This document shows, one piece after another, positions 5,087-12,162 of a stretch of 30,539 nt of DNA; the stretch's first letter is position 1; every line of letters begins with the position of its first letter. A model generated the notes under the pieces. The model did not search any database, was not told the origin of the DNA, and saw only the letters and a list, made by a program, of their open reading frames with translations. The DNA comes from a virus. Made by a program: the position numbers and the translations under genes. The stretch spans positions 1 to 30,539 of the IMG/VR virus record IMGVR_UViG_3300047300_000456; one strand, given 5' to 3'.

Positions 5087-5386
5087 TTAGAATTTATAGT
5101 AAGGGTCATGCTCAAAATACAGCGATGCTTCGCGCTTGTCATGGATGGCCTTGTTGGTGCAAGTGATGCAAATCTCACGCTTGTTGTCGCTTTTGCCGTA
5201 ATAACTGGCAAGGCTTTTATTCACCTTGCATACCGTGCAAACTTTCTTCGCTCCGTTGTACTTGCGCTCGTTACGTTCTTGGGAAATGCAGTCGTAACAA
5301 ACGCTGGCGTAGTTATCTTTGTTTTGCGGTGCTATCTGGAAGCGTTCGTAATCTTTTAGTTTTTTACATCGTAGGCAGGTTTTCAT
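5087..5386 (-). CDS. Double zinc-finger protein
   Basis: 99 aa with four CxxC pairs: CLRC and CYDC in the first half, CTVC and CITC in the second, each pair followed by aromatic and basic residues. The two halves (MKTCLRCKKLKDYERF and KKVCTVCKVNKSLASY) look like repeats of one module, each a treble-clef-like zinc finger resembling the N-terminal part of phage HNH genes, but the HNH histidines are missing. Probably a nucleic-acid-binding early protein. It shares ATGA with the upstream membrane peptide. Confidence 0.65.
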   Translation of the reverse strand: MKTCLRCKKLKDYERFQIAPQNKDNYASVCYDCISQERNERKYNGAKKVCTVCKVNKSLASYYGKSDNKREICITCTNKAIHDKREASLYFEHDPYYKF

Positions 5387-5478
5387 TTCAATCGTTTTAT
5401 TTCGTTATCTACTATAATTGCCAGCACCAGCACGCCTACAAAGGCTACAAGTGCCATGATAAAACTAACTGTTATCAT
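5383..5478 (-). CDS. 31-aa membrane peptide
   Basis: Frame MITVSFIMALVAFVGVLVLA followed by IIVDNEIKRLK; TGA at 5385-5383 overlaps the next ATG (ATGA). Residues 3-22 form a single membrane span with a basic cytoplasmic-type tail. The start at 5478 overlaps the MazG-like gene by 14 bases; an internal ATG at 5457 would give 24 aa. Coupled on both sides. Function unknown. Confidence 0.45.
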   Translation of the reverse strand: MITVSFIMALVAFVGVLVLAIIVDNEIKRLK

Positions 5479-5902
5479 TGATTCGTTGTTTTAGGCGTTC
5501 GATTTTAGCTTTTTTTATTTTCTCGATTCCGTTGTTGACATCAAACAAATATGCCATTTGTTCCAACATGATGATGCAGTCGGCTATTTCTTCCCTGATA
5601 GCTTCCTGGTTCTCGGCTCCCAAGAGGTTCTTGCTCAGTTCCTTTTGTAGTTCTGACATTTCCTCGATGGCCTTGACCATTTGCTTATCCGCTCCGAAGT
5701 GCTCGGTAGCCTTAGCCGTGTATTCATCGCCTATTATGGAACGTTGCAAATACATACATGCATCAAGCAGTTCCTCGTACAAATGTTTTTGCCAATCTAA
5801 AGGTGAAAGATCAGTTCTATCTACGGTAGTGCCATACTTATTTAATCCTCGTTGCTCACGATGTGAAAGGTCACGAATGACGGCTTCAAGTGTTTTACTC
5901 AT
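5465..5902 (-). CDS. MazG-like nucleotide pyrophosphohydrolase, tandem helical halves
   Basis: 145 aa. The C-terminal half has the MazG signature: EEMSE (Glu80, Glu81, Glu84) and EEIAD (Glu104, Glu105, Asp108), which bind Mg and hydrolyse NTP or dNTP to NMP plus pyrophosphate. The N-terminal half (RGLNKYGTTVDRTDLSPLDW, then EELLD at 43-47) resembles the DUF550-type dATP/dGTP pyrophosphohydrolase domain seen in phages. Phage enzymes of this sort adjust nucleotide pools or lower host (p)ppGpp; which applies here is unknown. It sits in the first early unit, overlapping the 71-aa gene upstream by 8 bases. Confidence 0.7.
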   Translation of the reverse strand: MSKTLEAVIRDLSHREQRGLNKYGTTVDRTDLSPLDWQKHLYEELLDACMYLQRSIIGDEYTAKATEHFGADKQMVKAIEEMSELQKELSKNLLGAENQEAIREEIADCIIMLEQMAYLFDVNNGIEKIKKAKIERLKQRINDNS

Positions 5903-6110
5903 TATCCAGTTGTTTTATTATTTGATGAAGTTCAAAATGTTTGTCGCGGATACGCTCCAATATTTCAGCGTAATCTTCAGCATCGCATTGCCTACGAGCT
6001 TGTTGAAACTTGTGAACGTACAAGTCCTCGTCATGGCGTAGCTCTGTGTATTTGGACTCAAGCATTGTTAGCAAGTCCTCGCGGAAATAGTCTGGTACAT
6101 TAATTTGCAT
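5895..6110 (-). CDS. Hypothetical 71-aa coiled-coil-like protein
   Basis: Start at ATG 6110-6108 (MQINVPDYFREDLLTMLESK), inside the last codons of the preceding 53-aa gene; a Met farther up would overlap that gene almost completely. Rich in charged residues with heptad-like spacing of hydrophobics (YAEILERIRDKHFELHQIIK), so probably a helical or coiled-coil protein. No function recognised. Ends eight bases inside the MazG-like gene. Confidence 0.5.
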   Translation of the reverse strand: MQINVPDYFREDLLTMLESKYTELRHDEDLYVHKFQQARRQCDAEDYAEILERIRDKHFELHQIIKQLDNE

Positions 6111-6261
6111 GGCGAAAGTTTTTTCCTGTGTGGGTAGTGTTTTTAGCGTTGTCGATAGCTTCGGCAGCTGTGCGAGCCTTGATGTAGATGGTGTTTGTAC
6201 CACCAATTTTGCGGTCGTACACGATGGCGTAAATCTGAGTGGGCTGTGGTTGCTTTTTCAT
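6100..6261 (-). CDS. Hypothetical 53-aa protein
   Basis: Frame MKKQPQPTQIYAIVYDRKIG, then TNTIYIKARTAAEAIDNA and TAA at 6102-6100. A beta-beta-alpha layout (YAIVYD, TIYIKA, then the helix TAAEAIDNAK) is seen in small phage proteins. The start has the leader CTACACACA before ATG. It overlaps the next start at 6110 by 11 bases and fills what would otherwise be an empty stretch. Confidence 0.6.
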   Translation of the reverse strand: MKKQPQPTQIYAIVYDRKIGGTNTIYIKARTAAEAIDNAKNTTHTGKNFRHAN

Positions 6262-6281
6262 TGTGTGTAGTTTTATTTTGA

Positions 6282-6581
6282 TTAGTTAAATTTAGAACCA
6301 AGGCAAGCGCGCTGATAGGCAGCTTGTGTGCCATGGCCGAACCAGTCGAAGGTATGGTTTGGGTCATTGCTGATAGCCTCAACTTTAGCGCGTTGCTCCC
6401 ATTTTGCGTCGTTGTTTTTTGCTGCATTTTTGCGGTCACGAAGAACAGCTTTTTCGGCAATGTCGCGGAGTTGTTCTACTGTGCAGGGGGACTTTTTGCT
6501 GATAGCAAATTCGATTTGCTTTTCGATGCGTGCGATTTCTTCGGTAGTGAATGGGGCGGGTTTTTTGCTGTACTTATTCAT
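6282..6581 (-). CDS. Hypothetical 99-aa protein, first early gene
   Basis: Begins MNKYSKKPAPFTTEEIARIE. Basic and helical N-terminal half, then KWEQRAKVEAI and the aromatic segment HTFDWFGHGT. No family recognised. It is the first gene after the strongest promoter in the window (6601-6630), 20 bases from the -7 element, with ACACACACA directly before ATG, so it is probably made early and in quantity. A second long frame across 6143-6460 on the same strand is rejected as a shadow. Confidence 0.6.
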   Translation of the reverse strand: MNKYSKKPAPFTTEEIARIEKQIEFAISKKSPCTVEQLRDIAEKAVLRDRKNAAKNNDAKWEQRAKVEAISNDPNHTFDWFGHGTQAAYQRACLGSKFN

Positions 6582-6600
6582 TGTGTGTGTTTTGATATAT

Positions 6601-6630
6601 CAAAGATAAGCATTTTTGTATCACTACAAA
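6601..6630 (-). promoter_or_regulatory. Main early promoter, exact Bacteroidota consensus
   Basis: Minus strand TTTG (6627-6630) and TATCTTTG (6601-6608), which matches TAnnTTTG exactly, with an 18-nt spacer. The start point would be near 6594, giving a short leader that ends ACACACACA before the ATG at 6581. It faces the early block and lies just after the late-operon terminator structure. Confidence 0.75.
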
Positions 6631-6650
6631 ATTATTTTTACCCATTTATA

Positions 6651-6711
6651 AAAAACTACTTAAATAAGTAAGCCCCACCCATAGAAATGGGCAGGGTAAA
6701 CGACTGCTTAC
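6651..6711 (-). terminator. Terminator-like nested hairpin after the lysis genes
   Basis: Minus strand: an outer GTAAGC/GCTTAC pair (6668-6673 with 6706-6711) encloses CCC/GGG and CCCAT/ATGGG stems (6674-6696). A small ACTTA/TAAGT hairpin (6658-6669) and a T-run (6651-6655) follow. It ends the late transcript about 50 bases after the endolysin gene and insulates the early promoter. Confidence 0.55.
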
Positions 6712-6759
6712 ATGAGAAAAAAAACAACGAAAAAACCGGTAACTCAGCAGTCAATCCTT

Positions 6760-7272
6760 CTAACCTTCGTTCGTTGATACTATCCCTTGCTCAGGCAGTA
6801 CTATCTTTCTTACATTCCATGGGATTACGCTGTACGCTGGTCGACGTGGTTTGTACAAGCGGGTTTTATCAATGCGTACAATTGAAACAGCATTTCCCTG
6901 GTTGCCACCAAGTACATGATAAAAGTACTTATCCTCTCCAACATACAGCCCTACATGGCCGCCTCCATTGCGCTTGAAGGTCAGCACATCGCCAAGCATT
7001 GGCTCAACAACAGGCACTCCCCATTCAGCCCAACTTAAAGCCCAAAGCGGGTTCTTAGCAGGAATGCGCTCGGCTCTTTTCATAATTACCGCCATAAATA
7101 GTCCACACCAAGGTATCTCATCCGCATTGTAAGCTGTTAGGCTCAGCTCTTCCGCCCATCCCATTATCACCGGGTTGTGTTTGGTGCCAGCTATTTCTTT
7201 AACGCCTATCAGCTCAATAGCCTTGAGCAGATGGCGTGGAGCTTGTTCGAGGTGCAACCAGTCGTAATTCAT
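6760..7272 (-). CDS. Endolysin, NlpC/P60-CHAP-type peptidase (TIGR02594-like)
   Basis: 170 aa. The catalytic pattern of a cysteine peptidase of the NlpC/P60-CHAP group is readable: Cys56 in IPWCGLFM, His106 in GGGHVGLY and Asn124 in LGGNQGNAV, the layout of the TIGR02594 family. Such enzymes cut peptide bonds in peptidoglycan. There is no signal peptide, so it needs the holin to reach the wall. It is the last gene of the late operon, overlapping the previous membrane gene by four bases, and is followed by the terminator-like structure at 6651-6711. Confidence 0.75.
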   Translation of the reverse strand: MNYDWLHLEQAPRHLLKAIELIGVKEIAGTKHNPVIMGWAEELSLTAYNADEIPWCGLFMAVIMKRAERIPAKNPLWALSWAEWGVPVVEPMLGDVLTFKRNGGGHVGLYVGEDKYFYHVLGGNQGNAVSIVRIDKTRLYKPRRPAYSVIPWNVRKIVLPEQGIVSTNEG

Positions 7273-7580
7273 TTAAATATGCGATTGTAGAATGTGTTGA
7301 AAGTAAGATTCCAAACAATGCCGATATAAACAAACGGAAACCATCCGTGGCCGTTATACAGCACAATAGCACCGGCCAGCGAAAGGATCATGCAGGACTT
7401 TGCGAGGTGCCAGGCATCAACTGGGTAGCTACCGATGCGTTGGCAGTACTTCCAAGATTCGCGCTTGTACCAAAAGCGCGCATTCCAATGCCTGAACCTG
7501 GAGGAATAATAGCGTTCATGCTCCACGGTGTCCATGAACGCGTTAAAGATGGCAGCTATGGCAATAAGTAAGTAGCTCAT
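7269..7580 (-). CDS. Membrane protein in lysis cassette (103 aa)
   Basis: Start at ATG 7580-7578, which overlaps the preceding stop as ATGA and replaces a longer in-frame start with a basic, unlikely N-terminus. Hydrophobic segments lie at residues 1-16 (MSYLLIAIAAIFNAFM) and in two stretches of the last third (CMILSLAGAIVLY and WFPFVYIGIVWNL). A His/Arg/Tyr-rich region lies between them. No family known to me. Its place between the endolysin and other membrane genes suggests a lysis accessory. Confidence 0.6.
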   Translation of the reverse strand: MSYLLIAIAAIFNAFMDTVEHERYYSSRFRHWNARFWYKRESWKYCQRIGSYPVDAWHLAKSCMILSLAGAIVLYNGHGWFPFVYIGIVWNLTFNTFYNRIFK

Positions 7581-7771
7581 TTCGGTTTCTTTCCGAAAAT
7601 GAACATTGAAACCAAACAACCTACGTCTACAAGGAATAGTCCTATCGCCCAACCTTCGAGCATTCGGCCGAGGTTTCCGTCTGAAGTGTTTTCACTCCAT
7701 CCGTACAAGATAGCAGAAATAACAGCTAAAGCGATGCCGACAATAAACGCAGTTAATTCGTTGTATTTCAT
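7577..7771 (-). CDS. Two-span membrane protein, possible second holin
   Basis: 64 aa from ATG 7771-7769, chosen because it overlaps the stop of the spanin candidate as ATGA. Two membrane spans: AFIVGIALAVISAILYGW and GWAIGLFLVDVGCLVSMFIF, joined by a short polar loop (SENTSDGNLGR), with a basic C-terminal end GKKPK. Size and topology fit a class II holin or antiholin. The assignment is from topology and neighbours only. Confidence 0.5.
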   Translation of the reverse strand: MKYNELTAFIVGIALAVISAILYGWSENTSDGNLGRMLEGWAIGLFLVDVGCLVSMFIFGKKPK

Positions 7772-8205
7772 AAGTATCGTTTTACAATAAAATAAATCGC
7801 TCCACATAGGGCAAGGATCAAAAACCATTTGCGCCACCTATTTCTTGATTCAGTTGTACCTTCAAGTTCACGCTGTAAAATAGCCAGCTTGCCATTTATT
7901 TCCACTATCCGAGCGCTATCTATTACCGTGGTAGTGATTGTAGTGGTCGTGGAAACGCAAGGCTTTATTTTGGCTTTAATGACCTTGTACAAAGTGTCAT
8001 GCGTTTCAATATACATACTATCTATGTACGCAACAAGCTCCGTGTTTATTGTGGTGTCATGTACATAACTTGTGTCGTGTGTGATGATGGGAGGGAATTT
8101 ATCCGCGCAGTATGTAGCGGCCTCTGTAGGATGTTTATCCAGCCATTGGGTAACCTTGCTTTGGGTGGTGCATGAGGCAAGTAATATGATAAACAAATAC
8201 CTCAT
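7768..8205 (-). CDS. Unimolecular spanin candidate (lipoprotein with C-terminal span)
   Basis: 145 aa. The N-terminus MRYLFIILLASC ends in a lipobox with Cys12 as the lipidation site. The C-terminus has a membrane span, KWFLILALCGAIYFIVKRYL (126-145), ending in basic residues. Between them is a periplasm-type region with Thr-rich strands and a helix (IVEINGKLAILQRELEGTTE). A lipid anchor in the outer membrane plus an inner membrane span in one protein is the layout of u-spanins such as T1 gp11, which fuse the two membranes in the last step of lysis. It lies next to the holin and endolysin genes, which supports this. Not confirmed by similarity. Confidence 0.6.
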   Translation of the reverse strand: MRYLFIILLASCTTQSKVTQWLDKHPTEAATYCADKFPPIITHDTSYVHDTTINTELVAYIDSMYIETHDTLYKVIKAKIKPCVSTTTTITTTVIDSARIVEINGKLAILQRELEGTTESRNRWRKWFLILALCGAIYFIVKRYL

Positions 8206-8414
8206 TTCTTAAATAGATTTGTTACCTGCTCACCAAACACCGTACCACTGACCCATATCAGCATATAGAAGAGCTGATCCCCTATCGTTGGACTTAGAGC
8301 CTTACCAGTAGTTAGGTTTGTGATGCAATGGGCAATGAACATTGCAAGCAGGATAAACATTACCACACGCTTGCTGGATAGTGAGCCGTTGATGTCGGTA
8401 AGGACTTGTTTCAT
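8202..8414 (-). CDS. Holin candidate
   Basis: 70 aa with two membrane spans: residues 17-33 (VVMFILLAMFIAHCITN) and 47-62 (QLFYMLIWVSGTVFGE), a short loop between them and basic residues at the end (LFKK). This is the size and topology of small class II holins, which open the inner membrane and release the endolysin at a set time. ATGA overlaps on both sides tie it to the XhlA-like gene upstream and the spanin candidate downstream. Confidence 0.6.
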   Translation of the reverse strand: MKQVLTDINGSLSSKRVVMFILLAMFIAHCITNLTTGKALSPTIGDQLFYMLIWVSGTVFGEQVTNLFKK

Positions 8415-8638
8415 TTATCTTGTTTTTTTTCCAAGGCAATCATTACTTTTTCAAGTTTAGCATAAATGTTATCGATTTTCTCTTCAATGCGGCTATCCTG
8501 GCTCTCAACATGAGCAATAGATTTTTCGAGCGAAATCATTCTAATTTCAATCTCTTTAATCTTTGTTTGCGTGTTTACCCAAACGCCCACAAGACCGCCT
8601 AACATTCCAAGCACTGCCAACACTTGCGACATTTCCAT
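8411..8638 (-). CDS. XhlA-like membrane protein with coiled coil
   Basis: 75 aa. An N-terminal span (MEMSQVLAVLGMLGGLVGVW) is followed by a long charged helix with heptad spacing (IEIRMISLEKSIAHVE ... DNIYAKLEKVMIALEKK). XhlA proteins have a helix and one span but usually in the reverse order, so this is only a loose resemblance. XhlA works with a holin in PBSX lysis; the direct link to the holin candidate here (ATGA overlap) supports a similar accessory role, as inference. Confidence 0.5.
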   Translation of the reverse strand: MEMSQVLAVLGMLGGLVGVWVNTQTKIKEIEIRMISLEKSIAHVESQDSRIEEKIDNIYAKLEKVMIALEKKQDK

Positions 8639-9025
8639 CTATATTCCTATTAGTTTGTAAAAAATCGGATAGTATTCATCCGTTTCAACTTGCTCGATTA
8701 GCTCCACTATATTAGCTTCGCCCCAAAATGGTTTAACATCAATCTCTTTCTCAGCCTCGAGCATCTCTGTTAGCTCCTTATTAAACTCCAACACATTCTC
8801 AGGTTTCAAAACAATGTTTTGGTCTTTTTCTTCACCGTACTTCTTGTAAAGCTCTAATCGTTGCTCTTCGTATGTCTTATTTTCCTCGGCCGTCATTTTA
8901 CTAATTCGGTGTAAGAAAATCTTTAATTTCATCGGCATTTTTTGCGCCAATAAGCCTTTGCTTTGTTTTTGGATGCCGTTCAGTTCGTAGTGCAAGGCTA
9001 CGATTTCATGTAATTTTAAATTCAT
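8639..9025 (-). CDS. Conserved phage protein, late region
   Basis: 128 aa beginning MNLKLHEIVALHYELNGIQK. Helical, highly charged, with KGLLAQKMPMKLKIFLHRI and a Glu-rich C-terminal half. From memory, proteins of this layout are found just ahead of lysis genes in Bacteroidota phages, but their role is unknown; a structural or chaperone role is possible. It directly abuts the XhlA-like gene without overlap. The 62 bases upstream of the start hold no feature I can name. Confidence 0.55.
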   Translation of the reverse strand: MNLKLHEIVALHYELNGIQKQSKGLLAQKMPMKLKIFLHRISKMTAEENKTYEEQRLELYKKYGEEKDQNIVLKPENVLEFNKELTEMLEAEKEIDVKPFWGEANIVELIEQVETDEYYPIFYKLIGI

Positions 9026-9087
9026 CGTCGTTTGTTTATATAAAATTAAAGTTTTCCAACGTTAGGAAAAACGTTTTTTCACGCTGT

Positions 9088-9480
9088 TCACCACGTTTTT
9101 TTCTTATCGTGAAACGCTTCCTCGAAATGGCCGGTATCTATTTTCTCAATAAGCCAATATAGGCATTTCCCCGCTGTTGTTAGCCGATGTCGGTTCTGAT
9201 ACATGACGCTTGAAATGGTTTCATCAGGATTGCCAAATACCTCAGCTTTTACAATCAGCTTGTTAAACATATAAGCACAAACCACATTGCCCATTTGGTC
9301 GATGCTGTACGCTATAACATACAAGTAAATAAATACTCGCTTGGACTTTATGCACGTCCAAATGAAGCCGATGGGAAATAACACCACTGCCAAGGCTAAA
9401 CTAACAACAAGTAAGAGAATGTTAAGCAACAATCGCTTTGCCTGCTGCCACATAGCTTGCACATTCTGCGAAGTTTGCAT
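9088..9480 (-). CDS. Phage membrane protein with NPDETISSV motif
   Basis: 130 aa. A hydrophobic segment at about 17-45 (LLLNILLLVVSLALAVVLFP) is followed by a second at 50-65 (VFIYLYVIAYSID), then the segment FGNPDETISSVMYQNRH and a C-terminal helix. I know similar proteins from the ends of late operons of Bacteroidota phages, where the NPDETISSV segment recurs; their function is not established. It overlaps the preceding gene by 59 bases in another frame, so the natural start may be internal. Confidence 0.6.
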   Translation of the reverse strand: MQTSQNVQAMWQQAKRLLLNILLLVVSLALAVVLFPIGFIWTCIKSKRVFIYLYVIAYSIDQMGNVVCAYMFNKLIVKAEVFGNPDETISSVMYQNRHRLTTAGKCLYWLIEKIDTGHFEEAFHDKKKTW

Positions 9481-9802
9481 TTCTTATTGTGGTTACGTTA
9501 TCGGCCAAAGTTATCCATTCAGGGTCACCTGACTGCACACCTGCGGTGATTTGTGGTGTCAACAAATCCATCATTTCGGTGTTGGGGCGATTGTAAACGC
9601 CTTCAGGTTGCCTTGACAATTGATTAAAGATGTCAGTGAATTTCTGCACATCTACCGACACATCGCAAATGTCGGTATCAGCTTTGCCTGTGGTTGCTAC
9701 TTTGATAGCATTTACAAGGTCGAAATTATCCTTTAAAACTACTGACCCCAATAAATTAGTGATGAGGTAGAAGTGCCCTGCTTGAAGTTGTATTGTTACC
9801 AT
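9422..9802 (-). CDS. Hypothetical 126-aa late protein
   Basis: Begins MVTIQLQAGHFYLITNLLGS. Mixed alpha/beta with no hydrophobic span. It starts one base after the end of the tail fibre gene, so a role as tail accessory or fibre chaperone is possible; proteins of this kind often follow fibre genes. No motif is recognised. The C-terminus (NANFAECASYVAAGKAIVA) overlaps the next gene by 59 bases. Confidence 0.5.
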   Translation of the reverse strand: MVTIQLQAGHFYLITNLLGSVVLKDNFDLVNAIKVATTGKADTDICDVSVDVQKFTDIFNQLSRQPEGVYNRPNTEMMDLLTPQITAGVQSGDPEWITLADNVTTIRNANFAECASYVAAGKAIVA

Positions 9803-9803
9803 A

Positions 9804-12161
9804 TTAAACGATATTTATTATTCCTAAATTGTTCCACAAATCACCTGTTGAAAGGCCAGCGGATGATGTGGGTAGTGATGACATATTAATGCGTCCGTTT
9901 GATTTTATTGTCATGTGAGCAGTAGATGATCCGCCTGAGGCGAATTTTATATTACCTGTTGTAAAATCGTTAAAAATTGAGATATCACCAGCTCCAGAGT
10001 TGTAAAAACCTAAGTCATTTCCTGTAATTATTTTATAAGTTGTATAGCTTGCAGCAGTTTTAAATAATGAAGCAATTGAACCTGATGCAGTTTCCAATGC
10101 TATACACGCCTGCGTTCCACCTGTGGCTGTAGAATTATTTTTTATTGAAATACCAACAAAAGTAGTAGTGCCAAATATATTTTGTGTCGCTATAGTAGTC
10201 GGCAAAGTAGTTCCTATATTCAACCTATTATTCGTATCATCCCAATACATCGCACTTGCAGCGGTTGATCCGACACGCATTGAGCCGTGAACTTGAAGTC
10301 TATATGCAGGACTTGCACCAGCTGCTATGCTTAATCGTGAGTTGGTAGCATCCCACACCAAATTACTACTCCCCGTCACCGCACTCGTGCCGCTCCAATA
10401 GGTTAGTTGTCCAGCTGTGCCGCTGCCTGTGATGCCGCCACCAAGTCCAGCCCATGCGCTACCAGTGTAATATTGGAAGGCTGCAAGGTCAGTATCGTAA
10501 ACAAGTAATGATGTTGCAGGTGATACAATGGCATTCTTTTGGATAGTGGTCATGTTAGGTAACCTAAACCCTTGAGCAGTAGAATTTAAGTAAAGAATAG
10601 CACTATTATTTCCTGTTGTTGCCCCAAGTACTAAATTTGCACCACCTAAGCACATATAACTTGTGCTGCTTGGATCAAGTCTTACTGCAAGTGAACCATA
10701 ATATAAATCAAGCATCCCCCAACCGCTTGATGTGTATAAACCAGCTCTTAAATTAGACCCATTGAAACTTAGTAAATTACCTACGAATCTTGATTGCCCA
10801 TTCACATCCAACTTGTAAGTAGCTGAACTCGCAGGATCAGCCGTATAGCCTATAACCGTATTACCGCCACCACTGTTCAGTAGGTTATTCCCTACGGTCG
10901 TTTGTAGCGCATTTTGGAAGGTCTTAACGCCTGTAATATTTTCTGCGCCTGCTAAGTGTACGACAAGTGAATCAGTCGCGTAAGTAGTGTTATCGTAGCT
11001 TATAGTTGTGCCTGATGCCTTGACAAATCCTGTACCGTTCAATTGTGGTTGTCCTCCAAGTCCAGCAAGTGTATAAGTAGGAATGTTTAGCGTATTGCTA
11101 ACAAATGTAGAAGCTCCACTGCTTCCTGTTGTGGTGAGAGTTATGGCAGCTTGTGGCGTATATCCTAAAACCGTTGAAATGGATTTGTTTTTCCAAAGTG
11201 TTGTACTGCTCTCATAAACCAACACATCGTTATTGGCTACTGAACTAATCGCAACATCATGAATCTCATTAAGCTCGTAGCCATTCTGAATGCGGTAAAC
11301 TATCGTTCCAAGTGTGGGTGAGGTGCGCACTACTTTGCCGACATAGACAATGTGATTGGGCGCGGATGGCTTTACATTAGTAACATATCCAGCGGTGTTT
11401 GGGTCAAGATAAATAGTATCACCGTCAGCAAGTGTAACCGATGTGAATGGGTTGGTGGCCGTTGTACGCGTATCAAGGTCAGCAAGTGTGCCAATAGTCG
11501 CAACGTAGCCGTCTGCATTATTCGCAATATCCGAAACAACTACGCCAAACGTACCTGCACTTGTTGCTTCACTGTTGGCTTGAGCCTTGACGAAGTTTGG
11601 TCGGTTGCCAGTGCTTCCGCTGATGTATACAATAGTGCCTTTGTACAAGGTGGCACCTGTTGCGTTGCGTCCAATGGTTTGCATTTTCTCAGCCGCATCA
11701 ACTACCCCATTTCCATCGGTGTCATATACCGCACGATTCATGTAAGTGGTGCTATCCACGCTTCCATCGGCCTTCAAGAACTCCGTTGCAAGGCCTCCAG
11801 CTCTGATAATGTTGGTGGCTGTAATGCTATATGCCCCAAGGTTTACGGATGCGGTTGCTCCGGTGTAGGGAACTAAGCTATTGACATATGCAGCACTAAC
11901 AGTATTGAACACGTACTTTGTACCAGCTGTAAACGAAACAGCCGAACCTCCGTTGCTTGATGCTTCGATAGTGGTGCGGGTAAGTACCCCACTTGTCACC
12001 GTTCCTTCGCCTACTTCCCATTCAGTTTCTGAGGCATTGACAATGCAATATTTATAAGTGCCATTGCTAAAAACTTTGTATCCAGTGACAGCACCAGCAA
12101 GAGTAAATGCTCCTGTTCCTGTTGATGTGCTGGTTTCTTTTATTCTATCAAGAAATGTCAT
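9804..12161 (-). CDS. Tail fibre protein with repeat-type shaft
   Basis: 785 aa. The N-terminal domain (FLDRIKETSTSTGTGAFTLA ... AVTGYKVFSNGTYKYCIVNA) is the small tail-attachment domain found in many phage fibres, with the usual end of FTAGTKYVF. The shaft has Gly/Thr/Ser-rich repeats, including GTAGQLTYWSGTSAVTGSSN followed by LVWDATNSRLSIAAG and a related LQVHGSMRVGS segment, as in Bacteroidota tail fibres. Near the end comes SAGLSTGDLWNNLGIINIV. I see no clear S74 chaperone protease at the C-terminus. It likely binds the host surface. It is paired with the esterase adhesin just upstream. Confidence 0.75.
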   Translation of the reverse strand: MTFLDRIKETSTSTGTGAFTLAGAVTGYKVFSNGTYKYCIVNASETEWEVGEGTVTSGVLTRTTIEASSNGGSAVSFTAGTKYVFNTVSAAYVNSLVPYTGATASVNLGAYSITATNIIRAGGLATEFLKADGSVDSTTYMNRAVYDTDGNGVVDAAEKMQTIGRNATGATLYKGTIVYISGSTGNRPNFVKAQANSEATSAGTFGVVVSDIANNADGYVATIGTLADLDTRTTATNPFTSVTLADGDTIYLDPNTAGYVTNVKPSAPNHIVYVGKVVRTSPTLGTIVYRIQNGYELNEIHDVAISSVANNDVLVYESSTTLWKNKSISTVLGYTPQAAITLTTTGSSGASTFVSNTLNIPTYTLAGLGGQPQLNGTGFVKASGTTISYDNTTYATDSLVVHLAGAENITGVKTFQNALQTTVGNNLLNSGGGNTVIGYTADPASSATYKLDVNGQSRFVGNLLSFNGSNLRAGLYTSSGWGMLDLYYGSLAVRLDPSSTSYMCLGGANLVLGATTGNNSAILYLNSTAQGFRLPNMTTIQKNAIVSPATSLLVYDTDLAAFQYYTGSAWAGLGGGITGSGTAGQLTYWSGTSAVTGSSNLVWDATNSRLSIAAGASPAYRLQVHGSMRVGSTAASAMYWDDTNNRLNIGTTLPTTIATQNIFGTTTFVGISIKNNSTATGGTQACIALETASGSIASLFKTAASYTTYKIITGNDLGFYNSGAGDISIFNDFTTGNIKFASGGSSTAHMTIKSNGRINMSSLPTSSAGLSTGDLWNNLGIINIV

Positions 12162-12162
12162 A

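Noticed and set aside
6143-6460. Minus-strand frame of 105 codons
   Set aside because: It overlaps the 99-aa and 53-aa genes in another frame. Those have the ACACACA leader and protein-like composition; this one is rich in His, Thr and Ser.
11352-11876. Plus-strand frame of 174 codons
   Set aside because: Antisense to the tail fibre gene, in a repeat-rich stretch, with Cys- and Ser-rich composition and no domain.
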